Source of the DNA: Marinagarivorans sp. UBA5868
Lineage (GTDB): Bacteria > Pseudomonadota > Gammaproteobacteria > Pseudomonadales > Cellvibrionaceae
NCBI GenBank assembly: GCA_002432095.1
Contig: DJFQ01000226.1
Location: forward strand, 48,256 to 61,872
Length of the DNA stretch: 13,617 bases
Direction of reading: 5' to 3'
Made by a program: the position numbers and the translations under genes. Each line of letters opens with the position of its first letter. Positions within the stretch are counted from its first letter, which is position 1. The notes under the pieces are model-generated. The model worked only from the letters and a program-made list of their open reading frames with translations. It was not told where the DNA came from and made no database searches. This document shows positions 7,602 through 13,559 of the stretch, in pieces.

Positions 7602-8438
7602 ATGATTACCAGACTTTCTACGTTTGTTCTGCTGACTTTTGGGTTTTCCTGGCTGTGCTGGTTCCCGATCATCCATACGCTGTCTTCCAGCCCGTTCGAG
7701 TCTTCAGCGAAAACCTTAGTGCTTTTTTTTCTCGGCGCTTACGCACCGACTATCGTTGGCATAGCGCTTACCTATTTTTACGGTAAAGGTGCGGGGTTGC
7801 GCGAGCTGCTGAAAAGAACATTTTCAGTAAAAATCGGAATGCGGTGGCTGTGTATAAGTTTACTTGCCGGCCCGATTTTGTATGCGGCTACTGTCTTTAT
7901 ATATGTTATTGCTGGTGGCAATCTGGGCGAAATCAATCGGGGTCTCTTGCCCTGGATTCCAGTTGTTTTTTTTGCGTCGGTTATTTTCGGGCCGCTGGCT
8001 GAGGAGTTGGGATGGCGGGGATTTGCGCTTCCGCTTTTGAAGCATCGACAACACGCAATTTCGGCTAGCGTAATTATTGGCATTATATGGGCCGGCTGGC
8101 ATGCGCCTTTATTTTGGGCAAAAACGGGTACGGCAATCAGTGGCTTTCCTGTTGACGCCAGCTCAGTTGCCTTGTTTTTCGCGGCGGTGATTGGTTCCAG
8201 TTTTATTTATACCTGGCTTTTTAATCATACTAATACCAGCGTTTTTGCCGCCATCATGCTGCACCTGAGTATGAACGCCAGCGGGACGATAACTGGCATG
8301 TTCTTTCCCGAGATGGACCCAATGCAGAAATTAATGCTCTACAAATATTATGTTGCGGTTATATGGGTGTGTGTGATTTCGGGAGGGTTGATAACGTATT
8401 TTTATGGCCGCAGCGCCGCGAATGATCGTCAAATTTAG
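7602..8438 (+). CDS. CPBP (CAAX/Abi) family intramembrane metalloprotease
   Basis: A 278-residue polytopic membrane protein with about eight hydrophobic segments. The CPBP/Abi signature is complete: EELGWRG with Glu134, Glu135 and Arg139, then WAGWHAP with His167, and MLHLSMN with His221 and Asn225. In the family these residues form an intramembrane metal-dependent or glutamate protease site; members process prenylated proteins in eukaryotes, while bacterial members are linked to bacteriocin self-immunity, peptide maturation or unknown jobs. No bacteriocin precursor is evident nearby. The start is ATG 7602, with AAAGGAC ending 4 nt upstream. Its stop is 4 nt before the likely start of the transglutaminase-like gene, suggesting an operon. 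Confidence 0.93.
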   Translation: MITRLSTFVLLTFGFSWLCWFPIIHTLSSSPFESSAKTLVLFFLGAYAPTIVGIALTYFYGKGAGLRELLKRTFSVKIGMRWLCISLLAGPILYAATVFIYVIAGGNLGEINRGLLPWIPVVFFASVIFGPLAEELGWRGFALPLLKHRQHAISASVIIGIIWAGWHAPLFWAKTGTAISGFPVDASSVALFFAAVIGSSFIYTWLFNHTNTSVFAAIMLHLSMNASGTITGMFFPEMDPMQKLMLYKYYVAVIWVCVISGGLITYFYGRSAANDRQI

Positions 8439-8442
8439 TGGC

Positions 8443-9027
8443 ATGAATATGCAGGAATACTTAGCGTGCTCTCGTTATATCGACTGGCAACACCCCGCGA
8501 TCACGCAAAAAGCACAAGCGCTGACGGCGGGGTCGACGAGCGTTGAAGACAAAGTCAAAAAGTGCTTTGAATTTGTCCGCGATGACGTAAAGCACAGTTG
8601 GGATTATCAACTCAACCCGGTGACGTGTAAGGCTTCCGATACGCTAATTCATGGCACCGGGTTTTGTTATGCCAAAAGTCACTTGCTTGCCGCTTTGCTG
8701 CGCGCTAATCATATTCCTGCGGGTTTGTGCTATCAGCGTTTGACCATTGCCGATGATCGTCCGCCATTTTGTTTGCATGGATTAAACGCGGTATTTTTAC
8801 CGGAGTACGGCTGGTATCGGCTTGATGCGCGCGGCAATAAACCTGGCGTTTCAGCGCAATTTTGTCCGCCACATGAAAAATTAGCATTTGATTATGTGAT
8901 GCAGGGTGAAGGCATGTTCCCGCAGATTTGGGCGGAGCCTATGGATGTGGTGGTGAGCTGCCTCGAATCCGCTAACACATTCCAGTCTGTGGCGGATAAT
9001 CTGCCGGATATGCCGCTGCCGCAATAA
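8443..9027 (+). CDS. Transglutaminase-like cysteine protease-fold protein
   Basis: About 194 residues with the transglutaminase-like (PF01841-type) core. The papain-like triad is visible: Cys75 in GTGFCYAKSHLLAALLRA, His112 in CLHGLNAVFL and Asp128 in YRLDARGN, preceded by the FEFVRDDVKHSWDY segment common in bacterial members. No signal peptide or transmembrane segment, so probably cytoplasmic. Bacterial members are often peptidases or of unknown activity rather than crosslinking enzymes. The frame extends back to an ATG at 8404 overlapping the CPBP gene, but family proteins tend to start around MQEYL, so ATG 8443 or 8449 is more likely; no strong Shine-Dalgarno separates them. It lies 4 nt after the CPBP gene and is followed by a strong terminator. 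Confidence 0.88.
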   Translation: MNMQEYLACSRYIDWQHPAITQKAQALTAGSTSVEDKVKKCFEFVRDDVKHSWDYQLNPVTCKASDTLIHGTGFCYAKSHLLAALLRANHIPAGLCYQRLTIADDRPPFCLHGLNAVFLPEYGWYRLDARGNKPGVSAQFCPPHEKLAFDYVMQGEGMFPQIWAEPMDVVVSCLESANTFQSVADNLPDMPLPQ

Positions 9028-9045
9028 CCCATTTGATAACGAAAA

Positions 9046-9074
9046 GCCTGCAGCGTTCGCTGCAGGCCATTTTT
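9046..9074 (+). terminator. Strong bidirectional intrinsic terminator
   Basis: GCCTGCAGC (9046-9054) and GCTGCAGGC (9059-9067) form a perfect 9-bp stem with a GTTC loop, followed by CATTTTT on the plus strand; on the minus strand the stem is followed by TTTTC. It sits between the convergent transglutaminase-like gene and the poly-Ser lipoprotein gene and can serve both. Confidence 0.88.
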
Positions 9075-9075
9075 A

Positions 9076-10650
9076 CTAATTCGCCAAGTCCTGCACGATT
9101 GCCTGCACAATCCGGCAGTGGTCGATCAAGTCCTGCTGTGTCCTGCCTTCGCTGACGTAATTTAATCCATAAGGCCAAAAATGAGTGCCATCGGATTTGA
9201 TTTGCACGCTTGGGTCGCCGGATATTTCCCGCGCTTTCGCCGTTGTCAGTTCCCCTGTAAAAACACCATTCTGAATCAGCGATTTAAATTTTGCGAAACC
9301 CACGCCAAACGTGTGAGCGATCTCGTGCATAGCGGTAACGTGATGCATAGACGCGCGTGAACCAAAACGAATGGCACCGTTGGTATTGCCATCCGCTGTC
9401 GCCACTCCCGGGTTGTAAGAGACCTGTAGTTGACGGCTCAGGTTGGTGTAGCAGTTGTAGTTTTTCACTGCCGTGTCCATGGCAGTCGTGATCAACCCAT
9501 AGGCTTCTTGTTCATCCGCGTTGGGATTAGTCGAGCGGGCCAGGGTATAGGTAACATTGCCGCGGGCGGGGCAGCCGTCCACCGGCGGTGGTGGCGTATA
9601 GGTTTTGCTTAGGCGGATGTTGTCAATCTGCACCGTCACATCCTGCTCTTGGTTAAACCAGTCCGGCTGAATAACGAACATATGGTTAACCTTGTTCACG
9701 TCCAGTCCCGATGCCACCAAATCTTGCACCGAGAAAGTGTGCGTTTGCCAATCGAAGGAGGTGTGGCCGTCGCGAATCGGCATTTCCGCACTCACGCAGG
9801 GGTGCACACACTCCATTTTGAAGATAAATGGCGCCGCAGACGCTGGTTGGCCGTGATACGTCAAGCGCATATCAAAACTGATCGCGCCATCAAGGTAGGT
9901 GTTCAGATCGACCCCCGTTGTGCTGGAGCTGCCAGGCAACGCAAGGCCGAACCACCCGCGCGCATCTTCCTGATGATTGGGATCGTTGGCATTCCAGCGA
10001 ATTTCCATCACCTCGCCGCGTAAGCTATCGCCGCTGTCCACCAGTTGCCATTGCACGTGGTAGTCGCCTTCACCTGCATAGTGGAACATCTGCCCGGTGC
10101 GGTCGCTGGATTCATAAGCCAACCACGGGCCGAAGCCGGGGGCGATGCAGTCTTCGAACACCGAATCGCCGTTTGCCGCGCAGGGTTGAACATCCACCGA
10201 CACTTGATCGCTCACGCGAGCACCGCCTGCGGTAGCGGATAATTCAAAGCTGAGCGTTGTGCGTTGGCGAACGTCTGGAGCGACGAAGCCCGCGCGCAAA
10301 GGATCTGCGCCGTCTGGCGTCAATGTCACTGCTGGCCCGCTGGTTTGCTGCCAAGTAACGGCGGAAACAGCGGAAGCGCCAGAGGTGGAACCGGTCAACG
10401 TAACCCAAGCACTATTGACGGCGACTTGGTCTCGCCCCGCATCCAGGGCTATGCCGCCCGATGAGGACGAACTCGCCGAACTGGATGAACTGGAACTCGA
10501 TGAACTAGAAGAGCTGGATGAACCAGAAGAGCTCGACGAGGAGCTGCTTGTCGGGTTTGAGCCACTACCGACGCCACCACAGGCCGCCAGCAATGCCAGT
10601 CCACTGGCCAGAACAAAACGGTTGAAAAAAGTCGCTATGCGCACAGGCAC
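9076..10650 (-). CDS. Poly-Ser-linker lipoprotein with C-terminal HExxH metalloprotease-like domain
   Basis: A 524-residue exported lipoprotein. Signal peptide with lipobox LAAC (Cys24); poly-serine linker at 35-64; a PKD/K319L-like beta domain (about 66-153: VTLTGSTSG, VTWQQTSGPAV, TLSFELSATAGG); a beta-sandwich resembling the galactose-binding-like ExoP_C module (about 155-350, ending VQIDNIRLSK); a PPPP linker; and a C-terminal domain (about 364-524) with His442-Glu443-Ile-Ala-His446 followed by TFGVGF. The HExxHxxG opening is metzincin-like, but the third His is Phe452; His490 in GTHFWPYGLNY could be the third zinc ligand. Poly-Ser linkers are typical of Cellvibrio and Saccharophagus surface and carbohydrate-active proteins. 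Protease activity and substrate are inferred, not shown. Start GTG 10650; GTG 10644, 5 nt after a GGGGG, is equally likely. Confidence 0.85.
   Translation of the reverse strand: MPVRIATFFNRFVLASGLALLAACGGVGSGSNPTSSSSSSSSGSSSSSSSSSSSSSSSASSSSSGGIALDAGRDQVAVNSAWVTLTGSTSGASAVSAVTWQQTSGPAVTLTPDGADPLRAGFVAPDVRQRTTLSFELSATAGGARVSDQVSVDVQPCAANGDSVFEDCIAPGFGPWLAYESSDRTGQMFHYAGEGDYHVQWQLVDSGDSLRGEVMEIRWNANDPNHQEDARGWFGLALPGSSSTTGVDLNTYLDGAISFDMRLTYHGQPASAAPFIFKMECVHPCVSAEMPIRDGHTSFDWQTHTFSVQDLVASGLDVNKVNHMFVIQPDWFNQEQDVTVQIDNIRLSKTYTPPPPVDGCPARGNVTYTLARSTNPNADEQEAYGLITTAMDTAVKNYNCYTNLSRQLQVSYNPGVATADGNTNGAIRFGSRASMHHVTAMHEIAHTFGVGFAKFKSLIQNGVFTGELTTAKAREISGDPSVQIKSDGTHFWPYGLNYVSEGRTQQDLIDHCRIVQAIVQDLAN
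10459..10548 (-). repeat. Poly-serine linker coding repeat
   Basis: Codons 35-64 of the lipoprotein are nearly all serine, with one Gly and one Ala, written with mixed AGC, TCG, TCC, TCT and AGT codons. Mixed codons imply selection for the peptide rather than recent slippage. In the family such linkers separate a membrane anchor or binding module from a catalytic domain. Confidence 0.9.
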
Positions 10651-10655
10651 CCCCG

Positions 10656-10687
10656 CGAGACATTGTTGTTATCGAGACATTGTTGTT
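10656..10687. repeat. Tandem duplication of CGAGACATTGTTGTT
   Basis: The 15-mer occurs at 10656-10670 and 10673-10687 (period 17 nt) directly upstream of the lipoprotein start, so it lies in that gene's leader or promoter. It could be a pair of operator sites or a neutral duplication. Confidence 0.6.
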
Positions 10688-10770
10688 GTCATGGATCGCA
10701 GGAGGTTAACACTCAGGAAAAAATTCTTGGTTGACTTGCTTCTGAATTTCCGTAAATGGGCAGGGGACAA

Positions 10771-10820
10771 GGGCCTATTCCCTCAGGCCCGGTTTTAAGC
10801 CCAATGCTTCGGGCTTCTTT
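10771..10820 (+). terminator. Two tandem terminator-like hairpins without an obvious upstream gene
   Basis: Hairpin 1: GGGCCT (10771-10776) and AGGCCC (10785-10790), then GGTTTT. Hairpin 2: AAGCCC (10797-10802) and GGGCTT (10811-10816), then CTTTAT. Both have 6-bp stems and 8-nt loops. The T-tracts follow on the plus strand, yet the flanking genes both run on the minus strand. They lie just downstream of the DUF1206 gene, so they may end its message without a good U-tract, or end an unrecognised plus-strand transcript. Confidence 0.5.
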
Positions 10821-10854
10821 ATACTTTAAATGCCCAAAGATATGCCCAAGGCGC

Positions 10855-11640
10855 TTAGGCTTTCAGATTGATCCGTCGATAAAACGCTTCCAAAACGCTG
10901 TAAACGCCAAAGCAGAACAGACCGGCGGCAGTCAGAGTGAATAACAAACTACCGTAATTTTGTTGGCGTAAAAAATCCAGCGCATCGGCTATTCCTTTTA
11001 CTTCGTTTCCACCAGCGATCATTGCCGAATAAATAAAAAACCAGCCGACGATACACCAGACCACTCCACGGGCAATCAGCCCTACCTGGCATACCGGCTT
11101 GGCCCATTGACACTGCTGCGGAGGGATGTCCATATATTTCTGAAAACGGGCCGCCCAGCCTTTATAAATATGGGCAATGCCGGCTCCGATCATGGCAGCA
11201 CCCGCGATTGTGAACAGCCATTTTCCCGGTGTGGAAGAGAGAAACTCCGTCCCACCCCCCGACCCGTTATCGTCCATCAATAACAACTTGAGTGCCCATA
11301 CTGCCAAAGCCGCGTGGGTAACTGCGCTGATAAAAAGCGCGATGCGAATTGCCATACCCTTGGCAGACGTGCCGTGGTCATCTGTATCTTTAACAGATTG
11401 GATAAAACGCCAAATGACATAACCCACCAAACCAATAATAAGCAGTACCAGCAACAACTCGCCAAAGGGTTGTTGAGTAATCTTGATAATGGCGCCTTTG
11501 CTGTTGGTAGTTTCCCCTCCAGAGCCAAACGCAGCGAGCAGCGCGAGACCACCGATTACTAAATACACAGCCCCTCGTGACAAATACCCCATTCTTGCGA
11601 GCATTTTGAAGTTTTTGCCCGTCGCTATTGTGTTTTGCAT
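10855..11640 (-). CDS. DUF1206 family six-helix inner-membrane protein
   Basis: A 261-residue membrane protein with the three tandem two-helix repeats typical of DUF1206. Repeat starts are recognisable: ARMGYLSRGAVYLVIGGLAL (about 15-34), GMAIRIALFISAVTHAALAV (about 95-114) and VCQVGLIARGVVWCIVGWFF (about 183-202), each followed by a second helix (about 61-80, 140-158 and 230-250). A short charged or Gly-rich loop follows each first helix. Function of the family is unknown. ATG at 11640 is chosen because GAGGA (11648-11652) lies 7 nt upstream; an in-frame ATG at 11730 would add 30 residues without family features. Upstream lies a 276-nt divergent gap shared with the outer-membrane protein gene. 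Confidence 0.88.
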   Translation of the reverse strand: MQNTIATGKNFKMLARMGYLSRGAVYLVIGGLALLAAFGSGGETTNSKGAIIKITQQPFGELLLVLLIIGLVGYVIWRFIQSVKDTDDHGTSAKGMAIRIALFISAVTHAALAVWALKLLLMDDNGSGGGTEFLSSTPGKWLFTIAGAAMIGAGIAHIYKGWAARFQKYMDIPPQQCQWAKPVCQVGLIARGVVWCIVGWFFIYSAMIAGGNEVKGIADALDFLRQQNYGSLLFTLTAAGLFCFGVYSVLEAFYRRINLKA

Positions 11641-11854
11641 TGCAAAATCCTCATTTAACCCCCGTTTTACTACAGTGAATGGTTTGACGTTGGCGTGCAT
11701 TGCAACTTCCAGACCACTGCATAAAAGCATTCAAACTACTGTAAAAAGCTCGCAGCCAAAAGCTGCTGCTAGGCATCCGCATAAAACGTCCAGCCCGTCA
11801 TATAAAGGCCCGCCCGCGACGTAGAGGAAGACACAATCATTTTTTGCCATTCAG

Positions 11855-11882
11855 TTGAGGTTAATTTTTGCAGGGATAAAGT
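11855..11882 (+). promoter_or_regulatory. Candidate sigma-70 promoter for outer-membrane protein gene
   Basis: TTGAGG (11855-11860), a 16-nt spacer, and TAAAGT (11877-11882), each matching 4 of 6 consensus bases. Transcription would start near 11889, about 28 nt before the chosen ATG. The rest of the 11641-11916 gap shows three scattered CATAAAA/CATATAAA motifs and no gene I can support. Confidence 0.33.
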
Positions 11883-11916
11883 GCTCGCACGGCTAAACCA
11901 GATAGGATTCCAGCGC

Positions 11917-12453
11917 ATGTTAAAACGCCTTGTGCCCACATCAATAATGGTCGTCGTGGTCGCGACTACCACTCTTCTATCCGCTCCTGCCTGGACTCAG
12001 GGATACGTAGGTGCTGCGCTGGGCGCGAATTTTTTTAACGACGCAGAAGCGTTTGGAATTGAGGACGAAAGCACCGCTTTTGAAGTTAAAGGCGGTATTC
12101 GTTTGGCGGACGTGCTGGGCGTGGAAATGTCTTATCTCAACCTCGGTGAATTTCGTGATTTCCGCGAAGATGTGGATTTAGCGTTTTCCGGGGTTACTGT
12201 TTCAGGTAAAGCGATTTTGCCGCTCGGCGAGCAGATGGATGTGTACGCAAAACTCGGCATTTATTTCTGGGAGCTCGACGAAAAGTACGGTTATCAATCT
12301 TATCTGGTGGATGAAGGTGAAGATTTGATTTTTGGCGGGGGAGCAGCGTTTTATCTTACGGAAAATCTCAGTGTTGATCTCGAATATAGGCTTTTGGAGT
12401 TGGTGGCGTTGGAAACCGATCTCTTTACCGCAGGCATTACTTTCTTGTTTTGA
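11917..12453 (+). CDS. Small outer-membrane beta-barrel protein (OmpA/OmpW-like barrel)
   Basis: A 178-residue predicted outer-membrane protein. Signal peptide: basic MLKR, a hydrophobic core (about 7-22), then SAPAWTQ before the mature start near GYVGAALGANFF. The rest alternates polar and hydrophobic residues in about eight strands (FEVKGGIRLADVLGVEMSYL, VSGKAILPL, DVYAKLGIYFWELD, LIFGGGAAFYLTENLSVDLE, FTAGITFLF) and ends in the aromatic residue used as a BAM recognition signal. It belongs to the broad OMP_b-brl/OmpA transmembrane-domain group; there is no peptidoglycan-binding domain. The specific role is unknown. ATG 11917 is preferred because TAGGA (11903-11907) is 9 nt upstream; an in-frame GTG at 11881 would add 12 residues ahead of the signal peptide. 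Confidence 0.85.
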   Translation: MLKRLVPTSIMVVVVATTTLLSAPAWTQGYVGAALGANFFNDAEAFGIEDESTAFEVKGGIRLADVLGVEMSYLNLGEFRDFREDVDLAFSGVTVSGKAILPLGEQMDVYAKLGIYFWELDEKYGYQSYLVDEGEDLIFGGGAAFYLTENLSVDLEYRLLELVALETDLFTAGITFLF

Positions 12454-12470
12454 TTGTATGTTCTTAATAA

Positions 12471-12489
12471 CGCGGGTCTTTGACCCGCG
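12471..12489 (-). terminator. Hairpin downstream of DUF1348 gene
   Basis: CGCGGGTC (12471-12478) and GACCCGCG (12482-12489) form a perfect 8-bp stem with a 3-nt loop. On the minus strand it is followed by TTATTAAG, so it can end the cynS-DUF1348 message 5 nt after the stop codon. On the plus strand it has no T-tract. Confidence 0.6.
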
Positions 12490-12494
12490 CGCCC

Positions 12495-12938
12495 TTAAGC
12501 GGCGACCAAAAGTCGCCGCTCTTTTTCCGTAATTTTTACGTCATTAATGCTGGCAAAGCGCCGCTGCATCAGGCCGTTTTCCGCGAATTCCCAATTTTCA
12601 TTGCCGTAGGATCGATACCACTGACCGCTGTGGTCGTGCCACTCATATTCGAAGCGAACCGCAATTCGATTATCGGTGAATGCCCACAATGACTTCTCCA
12701 GGCGATACGCCAACTCCTTTGTCCACTTGCGCTGCAAAAATTCGACAATGGCGGCGCGGCCGCTGAAAAACTCCTCGCGATTGCGCCACTCGCTGTCCGG
12801 CGTATAGGCCATGGCGACTTTGTGCGGATCCTTGGTATTCCACGCCGCCTCCGCGGCTTTTACTTTTTGTAAAGCCGTTTCCGCCGTAAAAGGCGGAAAC
12901 GGGGCTCGGGGTTCAATTGAGTGAAGATCGACACTCAT
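12495..12938 (-). CDS. DUF1348 family NTF2-like protein, short C-terminus
   Basis: A 147-residue cytoplasmic protein with an NTF2/SnoaL-like fold, recognisable as DUF1348: [52 protein letters not shown], a [19 protein letters not shown] segment, [13 protein letters not shown] and [15 protein letters not shown]. No enzymatic activity is established for the family. From memory, relatives continue with a WPLGRRPDDHP-like tail; here the protein stops after [10 protein letters not shown], which is encoded by the opposing terminator hairpin, so about 15 family residues are missing. ATG 12938 follows AGGA (12942-12945), which overlaps the cynS stop codon, implying translational coupling with cyanase. 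A metabolic link to cyanate is inferred from position only. Confidence 0.88.
   Translation of the reverse strand: MSVDLHSIEPRAPFPPFTAETALQKVKAAEAAWNTKDPHKVAMAYTPDSEWRNREEFFSGRAAIVEFLQRKWTKELAYRLEKSLWAFTDNRIAVRFEYEWHDHSGQWYRSYGNENWEFAENGLMQRRFASINDVKITEKERRLLVAA
12498..12526 (+). terminator. Intrinsic terminator of the outer-membrane protein gene, inside the DUF1348 coding end
   Basis: AGCGGCGAC (12498-12506) and GTCGCCGCT (12512-12520) form a perfect 9-bp GC-rich stem with a CAAAA loop, followed by CTTTTT. It ends plus-strand transcription from the barrel gene. The same bases encode the last eight or so residues of the opposing DUF1348 protein. Confidence 0.88.
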
Positions 12939-12943
12939 AAGTC

Positions 12944-13384
12944 CTACCAGGCTTTGTAGGGCAGGAACTTTCCATTCATTGTGAGGATCACCCGATCGCC
13001 TTTCGGATTTTCCTCCTTTCCAACTTCCATGGAAAAATCAATAGCGCTCATAATGCCATCGCCAAATTTCTCGTGAATCAATTCTTTTAATGTGTCGCCA
13101 TAAACGCCGACAATTTCGTAGAGACGATAAATCAGTGGATCCTGCGGCACATCAAAATCCCAACCTTTGCGCGGATAGGCCATAAGTGCATCCTGACTGC
13201 CTTCCGGCAGGGAGAGCAAATCACACAGCATTTTCGCTTTTTCTGCGGGCACGCTGTTCATGCCCAGGCAAGCCGATGTAGTCCAAACCGGCGACATGCC
13301 GATTTCCGCGGCAATTTTTTCCCAGGTCAGATTTTTAGCTTTTTTTGCCAGGATAATCGCTTCAGTAACGTCTGCTTTTTTCAT
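12944..13384 (-). CDS. cynS: Cyanate hydratase (cyanase)
   Basis: Cytoplasmic enzyme that decomposes cyanate with bicarbonate to carbamate (then ammonia and CO2) plus CO2, detoxifying cyanate and releasing usable nitrogen. The 146-residue product has the family layout: an N-terminal helical DNA-binding-like domain ([22 protein letters not shown]), then the catalytic domain [34 protein letters not shown] and a C-terminal GKFLPYKAW. Catalytic Arg87, Glu90 and Ser113 correspond to R96, E99 and S122 of the E. coli enzyme with a constant 9-residue offset. ATG 13384 has GGAGA (13391-13395) 6 nt upstream. It is the first gene of an operon with DUF1348. Neither cynT nor cynR is seen in the window; the divergent frame at 13523 is too short to identify. 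Confidence 0.97.
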   Translation of the reverse strand: MKKADVTEAIILAKKAKNLTWEKIAAEIGMSPVWTTSACLGMNSVPAEKAKMLCDLLSLPEGSQDALMAYPRKGWDFDVPQDPLIYRLYEIVGVYGDTLKELIHEKFGDGIMSAIDFSMEVGKEENPKGDRVILTMNGKFLPYKAW

Positions 13385-13466
13385 GGGATCTCTCCTCGTT
13401 GGGTAATTTAAAGGTATTTCGCCATTTAATTAAAAAAGAATGTCGATCTGGTCGTCTTGTTCAGCG

Positions 13467-13472
13467 TATAGT
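13467..13472 (+). promoter_or_regulatory. Candidate -10 element TATAGT for the right-edge gene
   Basis: TATAGT matches 5 of 6 of the -10 consensus, but no good -35 lies 16-18 nt upstream. A start about 7 nt downstream would begin the transcript within the left arm of the inverted repeat at 13474-13491. On the minus strand, the AT-rich stretch 13408-13437 may hold the cynS promoter, but no clear hexamer pair is visible. Confidence 0.25.
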
Positions 13473-13473
13473 G

Positions 13474-13559
13474 CCGGAACCGGTTCTGAAACCCTCGCGT
13501 CAGGGAGACGCGGGGGAGCTACATGGACGTATTCACCGCGTTTTCAGAATCGGGTCCGG
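13474..13559 (+). promoter_or_regulatory. Structured leader: nested inverted repeats enclosing RBS and start codon
   Basis: Outer arms CCGGAACCGGTTCTGAAA (13474-13491) and TTTCAGAATCGGGTCCGG (13542-13559) pair at 17 of 18 positions if one G-U is allowed. Directly inside lies a 10-bp stem, CCCTCGCGTC (13492-13501) with GACGCGGGGG (13507-13516), loop AGGGA, one G-U pair. The G-run of the inner stem is the Shine-Dalgarno of the ATG at 13523, which lies in the unpaired right side between the stems. This could be a translational control element or, read as DNA, a two-half operator. Confidence 0.55.

Noticed and set aside
8404..8442. Longer transglutaminase-like start overlapping the CPBP gene
   Set aside because: The added residues (MAAAPRMIVKFSG) are the CPBP tail in another frame and do not look like the family N-terminus.
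10090..10235. Possible CRISPR or multi-copy repeat near the poly-Ser region
   Set aside because: Only codon-level serine repetition at 10459-10548; no regularly spaced identical repeats with unique spacers anywhere in the window.
10259..10798. Plus-strand frame with an acidic ELDELEELDE-like repeat
   Set aside because: It is the antisense reading of the poly-serine codons of the lipoprotein gene; the acidic repeat is a mirror of AGC/TCG-type codons and there is no independent start signal.
11690..11820. Scattered CATAAAA/CATATAAA motifs as a repeat array
   Set aside because: Spacing is irregular and the matches are short and AT-rich; not distinguishable from chance.
13474..13559. Insertion sequence end or attachment site from the inverted repeat
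   Set aside because: No transposase or target duplication is visible, and the arms enclose only 50 nt with an RBS and start codon.
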